A stretch of DNA of 64,000 nucleotides from Salisediminibacterium halotolerans (GCF_003814815.1 NZ_RKQQ01000002.1:372001-436000), one strand, 5' to 3'; numbered from the stretch's first letter, positions 34,263 to 44,107 are shown. Program-made: numbers and translations. Notes: a model not told the origin generated them from the sequence alone.

Positions 34263-35261
34263 TTATCTCGAGATCGATTTGATCATTTCTAATGAACGGT
34301 ATGTTCCGATCGCAACGGATTCAAGCGGAGCCGGGGCAATATGAACAGGTACATCAATTTCACCGGAAAGCCAATCTTCGATGCCGTTAATAAACGATCC
34401 GCCGCCTGTAATCATTACCCCCCGATCGACGATGTCGCCGCTTAGCTCAGGAGGACAGTTTTCCAGCGTTTCTTTCAGAGCTTCTAAAATGATATTTAAT
34501 GAGTCTTGGATGGCATAGTGTATCTCATGAGATGAGAGCTGAATCGTTTTTGGCAAACCGCTGACAAGATCTCTTCCGCGCGCTTCAAAGGTTTGTTCTG
34601 GATGATTAATCGAGGCGTATGCAATTTCTTTTTTGATTTGTTCAGCCGTATGATAACCGATCGCAACATTTTCTCGCTTGCGGATAAACTGCATAATATC
34701 TTCGTCTAATTGATCGCCGGCAACACGAACGGATTGACTTGAAACGACGCCGCCGAAAGAAATAATCGCTACTTCTGACGTGCCTCCGCCAATATCTAAA
34801 ATAACGTTCGCGATCGGTTCGGCGACCGGAAGATCAGAACCTATTGCTGCCGCAACGGGTTCTTCGATTAAATGGACATTTTTAGCCCCGTATGAAGAAA
34901 TCGCGTCTTCAATCGTCCGTCTTTCGACTGAAGTAGCTCCTGTCGGTGCACAGACAACGACATTCGGTTTGCGAATCGATCCGCCGATCACTTTTGAAGC
35001 TTTTTGCATAATATGCTTTAACATGCTTTTTGTTACATCATAATCAGCAATCACACCATCTTTTAACGGCCGGACGACAACAATATTTCCAGGTGTTTTT
35101 CCGACCATCGATTTAGCTTCTTCACCGACGGCCAAAACGTCATTTGTATTTACGTCCAGCGCGACGACTGATGGTTCGTTAATGATCATACCTTTGTTTT
35201 TTGTATATACTAAAATATTTGCTGTACCAAGATCAATACCGATGCTTGTTGTTTGAAACAT
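34263..35261 (-). CDS. mreBH: Rod-shape-determining actin homolog MreBH
   Basis: An actin-fold ATPase of 332 residues: phosphate 1 loop [24 protein letters not shown]-like [14 protein letters not shown], phosphate 2 [17 protein letters not shown] and adenosine motif [12 protein letters not shown]. The N-terminal MFQTT and details of the first loop fit MreBH rather than MreB or Mbl. It guides lateral cell-wall synthesis, and in B. subtilis MreBH directs the autolysin LytE. AGGAGG lies before the ATG at 35261. It is divergent from scpA, not in an mreBCD operon. Confidence 0.9.
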   Translation of the reverse strand: MFQTTSIGIDLGTANILVYTKNKGMIINEPSVVALDVNTNDVLAVGEEAKSMVGKTPGNIVVVRPLKDGVIADYDVTKSMLKHIMQKASKVIGGSIRKPNVVVCAPTGATSVERRTIEDAISSYGAKNVHLIEEPVAAAIGSDLPVAEPIANVILDIGGGTSEVAIISFGGVVSSQSVRVAGDQLDEDIMQFIRKRENVAIGYHTAEQIKKEIAYASINHPEQTFEARGRDLVSGLPKTIQLSSHEIHYAIQDSLNIILEALKETLENCPPELSGDIVDRGVMITGGGSFINGIEDWLSGEIDVPVHIAPAPLESVAIGTYRSLEMIKSISR

Positions 35262-35438
35262 AATTGAACCTCCTGCAATGAATGTATAGTTACCATAACT
35301 TCTTCCGTTGTAACATGGTATTTCTTGACGGTCGACAGAAAAATAAAATATGAAAAAATATGGTCGAAAAAGAATATACCGGGCCTTTTCCAGCTGTTTC
35401 AGTGTGATATAATACGAAAAGAGAAAAGGGGGATACGC

Positions 35439-36203
35439 ATGCAATACAGTGTCAAACTCCACAGTTTTGAGGGCCCGCTCGATTTATTGCTGCACTTAAT
35501 CAATCAGAACGATCTTGATCTATATGATATCCCTGTAAGGGAAATTACCGAGCAATATATGACATATATTCATGCAATGCAAGTGCTTCATTTAGATATC
35601 GCGAGTGAATACCTCGTTATGGCTTCCACGCTTCTGCATATGAAGAGTCAGCTGTTGCTCCCGGTCGAGGAAGAACCGTTTGACGATGAAGAGACTTGGT
35701 ATGAAGAAGATCCGCGGCAAGATTTAATGGAGAAATTGATTGAATACAAAAGATATAAAGAAGCGGCGGAAGATTTTAAACAGCGGGAAAAAGAACGGAG
35801 CAATCTTTATTCAAAACCGATAACAGATTTAACACCGCTTTTGGATGACAATGAACATAATGTAGCTGCTCCATCGGTGAAAGCTTCGCTGTTTGATTTG
35901 TTACAAGCGTATAAAAAAATGAACGTCAGAACGGAAAAAAAAGCGCCGAATGTTACCACGATTGAACGGGAATCGATTCCGATTGATCAGCAAATGACGC
36001 AAATTATGCTCCGTTTGGAAAAATCTCAAGGCAAAAGCACTTTTTCGCAGTTAATCGGGGAGACATCCCCGCACGAAAGTGTTGTCTCGTTTTTAGCGCT
36101 TTTAGAACTTATGAAATCGCATGCTGTAATATGCAAGCAAGTTGGGAATTTTCAGGATATATGGGTATTTAAACAGGAGGTGCCGATGCTTGCAAAGTCA
36201 TGA
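35439..36203 (+). CDS. scpA: Segregation and condensation protein A (kleisin)
   Basis: The 254-residue kleisin begins [18 protein letters not shown] and continues [13 protein letters not shown], the N-terminal SMC-neck-binding domain, with a C-terminal winged helix around [17 protein letters not shown]. With SMC and ScpB it forms condensin. The ATG at 35439 lies 8 nt after AAAGGGGG; the open frame upstream is the promoter region (TATAAT at 35408-35413). It overlaps scpB by 14 bp. Confidence 0.95.
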   Translation: MQYSVKLHSFEGPLDLLLHLINQNDLDLYDIPVREITEQYMTYIHAMQVLHLDIASEYLVMASTLLHMKSQLLLPVEEEPFDDEETWYEEDPRQDLMEKLIEYKRYKEAAEDFKQREKERSNLYSKPITDLTPLLDDNEHNVAAPSVKASLFDLLQAYKKMNVRTEKKAPNVTTIERESIPIDQQMTQIMLRLEKSQGKSTFSQLIGETSPHESVVSFLALLELMKSHAVICKQVGNFQDIWVFKQEVPMLAKS

Positions 36204-36789
36204 AATTAAAGCGGTGATTGAAGGCATGCTTTTTGTCAGCGGAGAAGAAGGTATAGATGAAAAGCAGTTAATGGACGTGCTCCAAATCGACCGAAAATCA
36301 TTGAAATTTTATATAGCCGAGTTGAAATCATTATACGAATCATCTCACCGCGGTATTCAATTAGTCGAAACCGCAGGTTCTTATCAGCTGACGACGAAAC
36401 AAATTCACGCTGATTATTATAAAAGACTGGTACAATCGCCGTCTTCCACGACGCTCTCACAAGCTGCGCTTGAATGCCTCGCTGTTGTTGCCTACAAACA
36501 GCCGATACAGCGAATCGAAATTGAGGAAATTCGCGGTGTGAAGTCTGAACGGCCTTTACGAACGCTCGCGGCGAAAAATTTAATTAAAGAAGTCGGACGT
36601 GCAGAAGGAACCGGGCGGGCAATTTTATTTGGGACAACGAAAGATTTTCTCGATCAGTTCGGTTTGAGCTCACTTAATGAACTCCCGCCGCTTCCAGATA
36701 CGGCAAATGACGAAACGATTGAAGAGGAAGCGGATTTGTTTTTTCAGCGCTTTCAACAAGACGTATCACAGCAGCATGATGAGAATTAA
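36190..36789 (+). CDS. scpB: Segregation and condensation protein B
   Basis: ScpB has two winged helices and here 199 residues: IKAVIEGMLFVSGEEG at the N-terminus and the second domain around LSQAALECLAVVAYKQPIQR and IRGVKSERPLRTL. It binds the middle of ScpA in the condensin complex. The best start is a TTG at 36190, 7 nt after AGGAGGTG and inside the end of scpA; no ATG is suitably placed. Repeat copy C sits right behind it. The ypuI-dacB-spmAB genes that I recall following scpB in B. subtilis are missing. Confidence 0.92.
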   Translation: MQSHEIKAVIEGMLFVSGEEGIDEKQLMDVLQIDRKSLKFYIAELKSLYESSHRGIQLVETAGSYQLTTKQIHADYYKRLVQSPSSTTLSQAALECLAVVAYKQPIQRIEIEEIRGVKSERPLRTLAAKNLIKEVGRAEGTGRAILFGTTKDFLDQFGLSSLNELPPLPDTANDETIEEEADLFFQRFQQDVSQQHDEN

Positions 36790-36791
36790 AA

Positions 36792-36813
36792 AAACGCTCC
36801 TTATGAAGCGTTT
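36792..36813 (+). terminator. Upstream (degenerate) copy of the scpB terminator hairpin
   Basis: AAACGCTCC and GAAGCGTTT, loop TTAT, with one stem mismatch compared with the copy at 37236; followed by CAGACTG, so without a U-tract. Confidence 0.7.
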
Positions 36814-37234
36814 CAGACTGTAGACAAACTATATTTTGATGTCAGCCATGAATCCACTACCCTCCGCTTGCCCCGGGCAAGGACTCAGCTAGTATTCGGC
36901 GGCCCGAGACCGCCGAATCCGGATCTTCGTCTCTTGCTTTCCCGGAGGCGTCGGAGGAGTGGATGCATGGCTTCTTTTTTATGAATACACTCGCTTCAAA
37001 AAAGAGGATGACCCAGCATCCCGGCTTTCTCCTGCGGGATAGCGATACAGGCGAGACCCTGCAGGGCGTCAGCCCGAAGCGGCTCGGCGCTCGCCCGCGG
37101 ACTAGTAAGACACGGCGAAGTCTTTTTGAGCCGATGTCGCAGTGATACCTTTAGGTGAAAGAAGCCGGACGATGCGTCGTCATCCGTTCCTTTTAACATG
37201 ACATCGATCGATGTCATGACTTTGTCAACACTCT
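36814..37234 (+). repeat. Terminator-associated repeat, copy C (long form)
   Basis: A 421-bp non-coding element between scpB and the next, converging gene. Ends AGACTGTAGACAAA and TTTGTCAACACTCT are an inverted pair (12 of 14). AGCCATGAATCCAC (from 36844) can pair with GTGGATGCATGGCT (to 36972), enclosing the hairpins CTTGCCCCGGGCAAG and ATTCGGCGG/CCGCCGAAT. A second GC-rich module follows (CCGAAGCGGCTCGGCGC), then ACATCGATCGATGT near the end. A 23-bp direct repeat flanks it: the scpB terminator hairpin, differing at one base. Confidence 0.9.
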
Positions 37235-37235
37235 A

Positions 37236-37260
37236 AAACGCTCCTTATGGAGCGTTTTTT
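37236..37260 (+). terminator. Downstream (intact) copy of the scpB terminator
   Basis: Perfect 9-bp stem AAACGCTCC / GGAGCGTTT, loop TTAT, followed by T residues; the stop codon of the converging gene begins at its end. Confidence 0.88.
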
Positions 37261-37820
37261 CATGACGGCAGTGTGAATCGTAATTGTGCGAGAAGCTGAT
37301 CAAATTCAGCTGTCAGCTGTTTTGAGCGGTAAACAACTTTTCCGGCTTCAGACTGTGTGTTTGAAATACTTCCCGGGAAAACACTTTTTAGCTGACGGTC
37401 AGTTGTATACCAATGCTCTTCCAGATAACGGTGAAAACTGCGGAGGAAATCATCGATGATCGCCAGTTCGTTACGGGAATAAACGTCAACGAGAACATCG
37501 CGGTCTATCAAAAAATGTTTAGGCGCTAGTTCGATTTCACGTTGATGAATATCAACCGTTTGCTTAAACACTGCATTTCGTATGTTTAGACATTGGTATT
37601 CGACAGTACGTTTTACTTCTTCTCTCCACTCTGCATCGAGCGCTTCATTAGAAAGGAATTCTTCTTGAACAGGACGGGTTTGTTGCGCAGGGGTTAACGG
37701 TTTGGTTTCTGTGTTTAATCTGAGCGACTGAACCCGGCGATAGATGAGCAAAGATAAGGTCAATACAGCAATATGTATGATCATAACGCCAATCGCTGTT
37801 CCCCAATATACGATGGTCAT
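37260..37820 (-). CDS. Membrane-anchored protein of unknown function
   Basis: I do not recognise a family. The 186-residue protein has one N-terminal membrane segment (about residues 5-27), then a charged linker (residues 35-65) and a helical domain with WREEVKRTVEYQCL and several His/Tyr residues. By the positive-inside rule (IYRRVQSLR after the segment) the soluble part is cytoplasmic. GGGAGAGGGAGAAATT before the ATG is a good binding site. It stands where ypuI is found in B. subtilis, but I see no convincing likeness to it. Confidence 0.72.
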   Translation of the reverse strand: MTIVYWGTAIGVMIIHIAVLTLSLLIYRRVQSLRLNTETKPLTPAQQTRPVQEEFLSNEALDAEWREEVKRTVEYQCLNIRNAVFKQTVDIHQREIELAPKHFLIDRDVLVDVYSRNELAIIDDFLRSFHRYLEEHWYTTDRQLKSVFPGSISNTQSEAGKVVYRSKQLTAEFDQLLAQLRFTLPS

Positions 37821-38031
37821 AATTTCTCCCTCTCCCTAAAAATTTTTACAATACTAATCGGTGAGTTCTGTATGCTCCATTCTAATACAATTTTTAAATC
37901 AGTTCGATCGTTTAAGGGAAGATTCTTTGAAAATCCATTGTTCACAAAACTGTCATTATAAATATATTGAATCAAAGCAGGTCGACCGATACTATACTGG
38001 TAGGGGTATAAAGCAGAGGGGGAATTCCAAT

Positions 38032-39060
38032 ATGGATCGGAGAAACTTTTTAAAACGGGCGTCGGCAGCAACCGCGGCAGCCGCAGTCGTTACGACGCAA
38101 TCAAAGTGGGCCGTTGCTTCTGGGGGAGAAAGCAACAAACAAATTGGCTCAATCATTGATTTAACCAAATGCGACGGATGCGAGCATAAAGATACGCCGC
38201 TTTGTGTCGCGGCATGCAAGACGAAAAATGCTGACCGCTTTCCACAGCCCGCCGGCGAAATTATGGATTATTGGCCGCGGGATCATCATGAGGACTGGTC
38301 GAACGAACAAGACCGAACAGATCAATTAACACCATACAATTGGACGTTTGTTGATACTGTCAGCGTTGAACATAACGGAGAGTCAAAGAAAGTCCACGTT
38401 CCAAGGCGATGTATGCATTGCGATGATGCAACGTGTCAAAAGCTTTGTCCGTTTGGTGTGATTTATAAGAGTGAACGGGGTGCCGTTGAAATTGATGAAG
38501 ATTTTTGCATGGGCGGTGCAAAGTGCCGTTCTTCATGTCCTTGGGATATTCCGCAGCGCCAAGCTGGTGTCGGGATCTATAAAGATTTGCTTCCGCAGCT
38601 CGCCGGCGGCGGTGTTATGTATAAATGCGACATGTGCGATGATTTGTTGGCAATAGGTGAGAGACCGGCATGTGAAACGAGCTGTCCGCAAGATGCAATC
38701 ACTTTCGGACCGTTAGAAAGCATCAGACAAGAAGCGAGACAAAGAGCTGAACAAATGAACGGCCACGTGTACGGTGATATGGAAAACGGCGGCACACACA
38801 CATTTTATGTTTCAGAAGTCCCTTACGAAAAAATTGATGAAGCGATTAAAAAAGAAAAAGCTGCACAGCCGGAGAACATGCCCGGCCGGCCGCACATGGA
38901 ACCGGAATTTGATAACTTGCTGGATACAGCACACGGGTTTACACTCGCGATGGCGATCGCACCGTTTGCCGGAGCAGCAGCAGCAGGGATTACCGCGTAT
39001 AAGACAATGAAAGGCGACAAAAATAAGGAGGTGATTATTGATGAATCAGAAAAGGAGTAA
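38032..39060 (+). CDS. Tat-exported four-cluster ferredoxin subunit (FdhB/HybA-like)
   Basis: The protein begins with a twin-arginine signal, MDRRNFLKRASAATAAAAVV (RRxFLK), so it is exported folded. It then has four ferredoxin-type cysteine groups: CDGC...CVAAC, CMHCDDATCQKLC, CMGGAKCRSSC and CDMCDD...CETSC, binding up to four [4Fe-4S] clusters. One hydrophobic helix near residues 300-325 anchors it. This is the electron-transfer subunit of formate dehydrogenase-N/hydrogenase-2 type complexes. The ATG at 38032 follows GAGGGGG. It overlaps the cytochrome b gene; no catalytic subunit is nearby. Confidence 0.88.
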   Translation: MDRRNFLKRASAATAAAAVVTTQSKWAVASGGESNKQIGSIIDLTKCDGCEHKDTPLCVAACKTKNADRFPQPAGEIMDYWPRDHHEDWSNEQDRTDQLTPYNWTFVDTVSVEHNGESKKVHVPRRCMHCDDATCQKLCPFGVIYKSERGAVEIDEDFCMGGAKCRSSCPWDIPQRQAGVGIYKDLLPQLAGGGVMYKCDMCDDLLAIGERPACETSCPQDAITFGPLESIRQEARQRAEQMNGHVYGDMENGGTHTFYVSEVPYEKIDEAIKKEKAAQPENMPGRPHMEPEFDNLLDTAHGFTLAMAIAPFAGAAAAGITAYKTMKGDKNKEVIIDESEKE

Positions 39061-39724
39061 AGTGATTCGTCAACCCTTATCCAACCGCTTTGTTCATTGG
39101 ACTGCGGCAATTTCGATATTTATGCTTATTATTACCGGTTTAGGGCAAATGCCATTATACGGACGTTATTTAGGTCCGAATCCGCCCGCTCTTCTTGCAT
39201 GGCTGCAAGATTATGAAGTGACTTTATGGCTTCATTACCTTTTTGCAACAGTACTAATTTTTATTTTGATCTATCATATTATTTTTCATGCATTGCGAAA
39301 AGAATTTGACATTGTTCCGAGAAAAGGAGACGTTAAAGCATCCTATCATCTCATGAAAGCAATGATCTTAAAAAAAGAAGAACCGCCGAGTGAAAAATAT
39401 TTGCCGGAACAGCGTCTTGCTTATGCGTTTTTTGCAGTATCTTTGCTCCTTGTCGTTGTGACCGGAATAGCAAAAGTTTATCAAAATATCGCCGGAGTCC
39501 AGCCATCCAATTGGTTTTTCGTTGTCATGGCGGCAGGCCATAATATTGCTACCGTTATGATTATTATGGCGATCATCGGTCATTTAGCAGCGTTTATTTT
39601 TAAAGCAAACCGCCACATGCTTCCGGGAATGTTTACGGGGAAAGTTGATAAAGAGTATGTCGAAGAGCGCCACAGTTTATGGTACGAAGAAATGAAGAAA
39701 AATCAAAATAAGAAAACATCGTAA
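39041..39724 (+). CDS. Membrane cytochrome b subunit (FdhI / hydrogenase cytochrome b type)
   Basis: A 227-residue protein with four membrane helices and histidines placed to bind two b hemes (RFVHWTAA, LHYLFATV, YHIIFHAL, AAGHNIATV and IIGHLAAF). It matches the di-heme cytochrome b subunits that pass electrons between periplasmic-side Fe-S proteins and quinone. AAGGAGGTGA lies 6 nt before the ATG at 39041, inside the end of the Fe-S gene, so the two are coupled. The partner oxidoreductase must be encoded elsewhere. Confidence 0.88.
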   Translation: MNQKRSKVIRQPLSNRFVHWTAAISIFMLIITGLGQMPLYGRYLGPNPPALLAWLQDYEVTLWLHYLFATVLIFILIYHIIFHALRKEFDIVPRKGDVKASYHLMKAMILKKEEPPSEKYLPEQRLAYAFFAVSLLLVVVTGIAKVYQNIAGVQPSNWFFVVMAAGHNIATVMIIMAIIGHLAAFIFKANRHMLPGMFTGKVDKEYVEERHSLWYEEMKKNQNKKTS

Positions 39725-39733
39725 CGATGATTG

Positions 39734-39765
39734 AAAACACCTGTCTTGCTACAGGTGTTTTATTT
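39734..39765 (+). terminator. Terminator after the Fe-S/cytochrome b pair
   Basis: Perfect 11-bp stem AAAACACCTGT / ACAGGTGTTTT, loop CTTGCT. Confidence 0.88.
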
Positions 39766-39847
39766 GTAATACGGTCAAAAAAAAGATAAAATTTTAGTTT
39801 GAATTCAACAAATATCGAACGGCATTCGGTTGAGATGGAGTGAAAAA

Positions 39848-40567
39848 ATGGAACGCTTGCAAAAGGCAATAGCTCAAGCCGGGATTACTTCCAGAAGAAA
39901 AGCGGAGAATTTAATATCAGATGGACGTGTTTATGTTAACGGTAACCAAATCACCGATCTCGGAACGAAGGTAGACCCGGATAAAGATGAAATAAAAGTC
40001 GACGGTGTGAGAATAAATAAGGAAGAAAAGGTATATCTGTTGCTTTATAAGCCGGTCGGCGTCATTTCAGCCGTTACAGATGACCGCGGCCGGAAAACTG
40101 TCACAGATTATGTGCCGAACGATGTGCGTGTGTTTCCGGTCGGCCGTCTCGATTATGACACATCCGGTGTTTTACTGCTTACAAATGACGGTGAATTCGC
40201 GAATATGATGATGCACCCTTCCTATCACGTCTCCAAAACATATATTGCTAAAATAAACGGAATTCCTGCTCAAGAAGCGTTAGAAAAGTTAGCAGCCGGA
40301 ATTGATCTCGCAGACGGCATGACGGCTCCTGCGACGGCATCCCTTAAGAAAAAGGACTATGGAGAAAAGACGGCTGTAATTGAAATCACGATTCACGAAG
40401 GCCGAAACCGTCAAGTTCGCCGCATGTTTGACGCTCTCGGATACTCCGTTTTGGAATTAAAACGGATTCATTTAGGACCGGTTGATGTGAAGGGGATGAA
40501 TGCCGGCGAGTGGCGGGAATTAGAGCAGCAAGAAGTGGATGCGCTTCGAAATCAAGCGCTCAATTAA
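39848..40567 (+). CDS. rluB: 23S rRNA pseudouridine synthase B
   Basis: A 239-residue RsuA-family enzyme: an S4 domain at the N-terminus (RLQKAIAQAGITSRRKAENLI) and the catalytic motif GRLDYDTSGVLLLTNDGE with the nucleophilic Asp. It makes the pseudouridine in 23S rRNA helix 89. The ATG at 39848 follows GGAG at 7 nt. In B. subtilis rluB (ypuL) directly precedes resA, as here. Confidence 0.94.
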   Translation: MERLQKAIAQAGITSRRKAENLISDGRVYVNGNQITDLGTKVDPDKDEIKVDGVRINKEEKVYLLLYKPVGVISAVTDDRGRKTVTDYVPNDVRVFPVGRLDYDTSGVLLLTNDGEFANMMMHPSYHVSKTYIAKINGIPAQEALEKLAAGIDLADGMTAPATASLKKKDYGEKTAVIEITIHEGRNRQVRRMFDALGYSVLELKRIHLGPVDVKGMNAGEWRELEQQEVDALRNQALN

Positions 40568-40672
40568 GATTAAAACAGTTCAGATTGTTTACTGTTAACA
40601 TTTTTAAAATAGTGTTAATATAGCAGTGTAATGTTTTCAGATATGATAGTTGTGTATTTAGGAGGTAAACTA

Positions 40673-41200
40673 ATGAAAAATCGCCGGTTTATGATGCGGC
40701 TGTCAATTTTAGCTGTCATGATTGCGGCTGTAGGGTATACGTTGTACATTAATTTTTCTGAAGAACGCGGGCTTGTCGATGCAGGTGATGAAGCGCCGAA
40801 CTTCGCTGTGAAAAATTTGACAGATGACGAAATTGAATTGGCAGACTACCGCGGCGACGGTGTTTATATCAATTTTTGGGCGACCTATTGCACGTATTGC
40901 AGGGATAAAATGGGTTACTTGCAAGACCATTATGAAGACTACGAAGAAGAAGGAGTCAAAGTGCTTCATGTCAATGTCGATGAAACAACTCTGCAAGTAG
41001 AGCGTCATAAAGAACGGTTTGGCTATGATTTTGATATGTATATTGACCGCGGCATGCTGGTGAGCAATGAATACGGTGTCCACTCGCTTCCGGCAGCGTA
41101 TTTAATAGATGAAAACGGCGAAGTGATTGAACGCCATGTCGGGGCACAAACGGAACAACAGGTGCTGTCATCGTTGGACCGCTTAATACCGGGATCATAA
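40673..41200 (+). CDS. resA: Cytochrome c maturation thioredoxin ResA
   Basis: The 175-residue protein has an N-terminal anchor (residues 8-28) and an extracytoplasmic thioredoxin fold with active site C73-T-Y-C76 in FWATYCTYC; B. subtilis ResA has CEPC. The cis-Pro segment is SLPAAYL. It reduces the heme-binding cysteines of apocytochrome c before heme attachment by ResBC. The ATG at 40673 follows AGGAGG. The unusual dipeptide between the cysteines should change the redox potential. It is first in the resABC operon. Confidence 0.92.
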   Translation: MKNRRFMMRLSILAVMIAAVGYTLYINFSEERGLVDAGDEAPNFAVKNLTDDEIELADYRGDGVYINFWATYCTYCRDKMGYLQDHYEDYEEEGVKVLHVNVDETTLQVERHKERFGYDFDMYIDRGMLVSNEYGVHSLPAAYLIDENGEVIERHVGAQTEQQVLSSLDRLIPGS

Positions 41201-41215
41201 CAACGGGGGATCAAA

Positions 41216-42892
41216 ATGGAAAAAGTAAAATGTGAATGCGGCCACGAGAACCCTTACGGAACATATTTATGTGAATCGTGCGGGAAGCCGTTAAAAGAAG
41301 AAGAAGGTAAACTGGCGAATATGCGCTATGAAGGAACGGCAAGACGTTCACAGACATACCGCAAAAACGTCGTGGATAAAATTTGGAACTTTTTCTCATC
41401 CGTTAAAGTCGGCATTTGGATCATCATCATTTTGTTAATTGCTTCCTCGCTCGGGACGGTTTTTCCGCAGGAAATGTACATACCTCCGGCTGCAGATCCA
41501 TCAGTGTATTACTACCAGGAATACGGCACGCTCGGCCAGCTTTATTATCAGCTCGGTTTTCATAATCTGTACGGTTCTTGGTGGTATATTCTGATTTTAG
41601 CGGCTCTCGGTATTTCGCTTGTTATAGCCAGTCTTGACCGGGTTGTCCCGCTTTATCGCGCTTTGCGAAAACAGCGGGTGACCCGTCACAGCAAATTTCT
41701 TGAGCGTCAGCGTCTTTATGCGGTATCAGAAGAGACCTACGCGGATCCGGTGCAAAAATTGGATGAGGCAGCGGAAGCATTAAAAAAGAAGCGGTATAAT
41801 GTGCGCAGAGAAAACGGCCATCTCTTGGCAGAGAAAAACCGTTTTGCCCGCTGGGGTCCTTATGTCAATCACGTCGGTCTGATTATATTTTTAATCGGCG
41901 GTATGCTTCGGTTCTTCCCGGAAATGTATGTTGATGAAAGCGTCTGGGTCCGTGAAGGTGAAACGGAAATAGTTCAGGGGACAGACGGAGAGTACTATAT
42001 ACACAATAATGAATTTATTGTCGAGTATTATGATGATGAAAGAGACGATCAGTTCCAGGAAGCTTTAGAAAATCAGCAGGATCCCGTTGTCGAGACGTAC
42101 GAAACACAGGCAACACTCCTCAAACCTGAAGCGGGCGGGACGATCGGAAGCGAGACCGACCTAGAAAAAATTAAAGACCATGACATTCGCGTGAATGACC
42201 CGCTCACATACGACGGGTACTCATTATATCAAGTCGATTACAAGCTGAATGAATTTTCGAAATTTACATTTGCACTTGAACTTGATGACGAAGAAATAGC
42301 CGGCACGGAGTTTACAGTCGATTTAAATGATCCTGCGATGTCGTATGATTTGGCTGACGGTTATACCGTGGAAATTATGGAATATTTCCCTAATTTTGAG
42401 ATGGATGAGAACAATGAACCGACGACGATCAATCGGGTCCCTGACAATCCGCGAATAATATTTGAAGTTTTTCCGCCGGACCTTGATCCCGATGACCCTG
42501 ATACAACGGGCGAAATCAGCTTTTTAGGTGTGCAGTTAAATGAAGCGTTAACCGAAGACAATGAATATGCGATCCGTTTAACAGATGCAGACTTGGTTGA
42601 TGTCACCGGGCTGACCGTGCGCCGTGACCGTACACTGCCGTTTTTAATCGCAGGGGGAGCAATCTTTATGATCGGGCTGATCCAAGGTTCGTATTGGCAT
42701 CACCGCCGTATCTGGGCGCAGCACAGCAACGGTAAAATCATTGTCGCCGGACATGCGAATAAAAATTGGTATGCGTTGAAGAAAGATTTTCAATATGCGC
42801 ACGAACAAGCGGGACTTCCTTATCCGGATGACCAGGCAGAACTAAACGAAGAAGAAGGAGGCAGCAGCGAAAATGGCTCAACTAAGCAGTAA
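41216..42892 (+). CDS. resB: Cytochrome c biogenesis protein ResB
   Basis: A 558-residue membrane protein (Ccs1/ResB family) with a small N-terminal zinc ribbon ([18 protein letters not shown]), membrane segments near residues 60-85, 120-140 and 215-235, a large acidic outer domain, and a last segment near residues 475-495. With ResC it carries and attaches heme to apocytochrome c (system II). The outer domain is strikingly rich in Asp and Glu. It overlaps resC by 20 bp. Confidence 0.94.
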   Translation: MEKVKCECGHENPYGTYLCESCGKPLKEEEGKLANMRYEGTARRSQTYRKNVVDKIWNFFSSVKVGIWIIIILLIASSLGTVFPQEMYIPPAADPSVYYYQEYGTLGQLYYQLGFHNLYGSWWYILILAALGISLVIASLDRVVPLYRALRKQRVTRHSKFLERQRLYAVSEETYADPVQKLDEAAEALKKKRYNVRRENGHLLAEKNRFARWGPYVNHVGLIIFLIGGMLRFFPEMYVDESVWVREGETEIVQGTDGEYYIHNNEFIVEYYDDERDDQFQEALENQQDPVVETYETQATLLKPEAGGTIGSETDLEKIKDHDIRVNDPLTYDGYSLYQVDYKLNEFSKFTFALELDDEEIAGTEFTVDLNDPAMSYDLADGYTVEIMEYFPNFEMDENNEPTTINRVPDNPRIIFEVFPPDLDPDDPDTTGEISFLGVQLNEALTEDNEYAIRLTDADLVDVTGLTVRRDRTLPFLIAGGAIFMIGLIQGSYWHHRRIWAQHSNGKIIVAGHANKNWYALKKDFQYAHEQAGLPYPDDQAELNEEEGGSSENGSTKQ

Positions 42893-44057
42893 TTTATTGT
42901 ACGCAGCATTTTTTCTGTATTTACTATCGACTGTATTCTATGCAGTATCTATTACCGGCCGGAAATTTAAAGATCGGGCGGGGACGGAGAAAAACCGTGC
43001 AGCTCTGCTTGGTTATATTACGGCCATTTTTGCTGTTTTAACATCGCTCGGGTATTTTGCAGCCCGTTGGATCGCCGCCGGGTTTGCACCGGTCAGTAAT
43101 ATGTTTGAATACACTGCCGCACTGGGGATCGCAATTGCTCTTGCTTTTGTGATTATATACCCGCTGTATAAAAACAATTATTTAGGGTTGTTTACGATGC
43201 CCGTCGTCATGCTGATCATTGCGTACGCCTCAATGTTTCCGCGCGAAGTGGAACCGCTCATCCCGGCGCTGCAATCGGATTGGCTGACGATCCACGTCAT
43301 TACGACGGTGATCGGTCAAGGCATTCTTGCAATCAGTTTTGTTGCCGGTCTTATTTATTTGTTAGCGATGATAGATTTTACGAAAAAAACGAAAAAAGTC
43401 AAAAGCATGGAATTCATTCTATTTACTTTGATTGCAGCTGTTGCATATATTGTACTGGGCTTTGGGTTCGGTGCAGCCGGTTATGAAGCTGAATTCTCTT
43501 ATGTCAATGAAAATAATGTTGAAGCAGAACTGAGCTATTTTTACCCGCCAATACTCGGCCCGAATGAAGGAGAACTCATAACTGAGCAAGGGTTTGAGCC
43601 TTTGGTTGAGATGCCGGCAAATGTACGCAGCAATGATGCAAACACCGTGATCTGGTCGGTCATGGGCGGTTTATTTCTATACGGGCTGTTGCGGCTGAGT
43701 TTCCGCAGACCTGTAGGAGCGATGATTCAACCGCTTGTAAAAAATGTGAATCTCACGACAGTGGATGAAATCAGCTACCGGGCTGTTGCGATCGGATTTC
43801 CGATTTTCACCCTCGGGGGATTAATTTTTGCGATGATCTGGGCGCAAATTGCCTGGACCCGTTTTTGGGGATGGGATCCGAAAGAAGTATGGGCTCTGAT
43901 CACGTTTTTATTTTACGCGGCGTACCTGCATTTGCGCTTGTCGCGAGGCTGGCACGGCGAGAAGAGTGCGTGGCTTTTGATTATCGGCTTTGCATTAATC
44001 ATGTTCAACCTGATATTTGTTAACTTAGTTATCGCAGGGTTGCATTCGTATGCATAA
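42873..44057 (+). CDS. resC: Cytochrome c biogenesis protein ResC (CcsA/CcsB)
   Basis: A polytopic membrane protein of 394 residues with the heme-handling tryptophan-rich (WWD-type) motif in [18 protein letters not shown] and conserved histidines near [20 protein letters not shown]. It forms the heme channel and synthase with ResB. The start lies inside resB with AGCGAAA upstream, and translation is coupled. A terminator separates resABC from resDE. Confidence 0.94.
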   Translation: MAQLSSNLLYAAFFLYLLSTVFYAVSITGRKFKDRAGTEKNRAALLGYITAIFAVLTSLGYFAARWIAAGFAPVSNMFEYTAALGIAIALAFVIIYPLYKNNYLGLFTMPVVMLIIAYASMFPREVEPLIPALQSDWLTIHVITTVIGQGILAISFVAGLIYLLAMIDFTKKTKKVKSMEFILFTLIAAVAYIVLGFGFGAAGYEAEFSYVNENNVEAELSYFYPPILGPNEGELITEQGFEPLVEMPANVRSNDANTVIWSVMGGLFLYGLLRLSFRRPVGAMIQPLVKNVNLTTVDEISYRAVAIGFPIFTLGGLIFAMIWAQIAWTRFWGWDPKEVWALITFLFYAAYLHLRLSRGWHGEKSAWLLIIGFALIMFNLIFVNLVIAGLHSYA

Positions 44058-44061
44058 GAAG

Positions 44062-44107
44062 CAAAACAGGTTTTTCGCCATTGTTGCGGAGACCTGTTTT
44101 GTATTTT
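44062..44107 (+). terminator. Terminator between resC and resD
   Basis: Stem CAAAACAGGT (44062-44071) with ACCTGTTTTG (44092-44101), then TATTTTTG. Confidence 0.75.
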
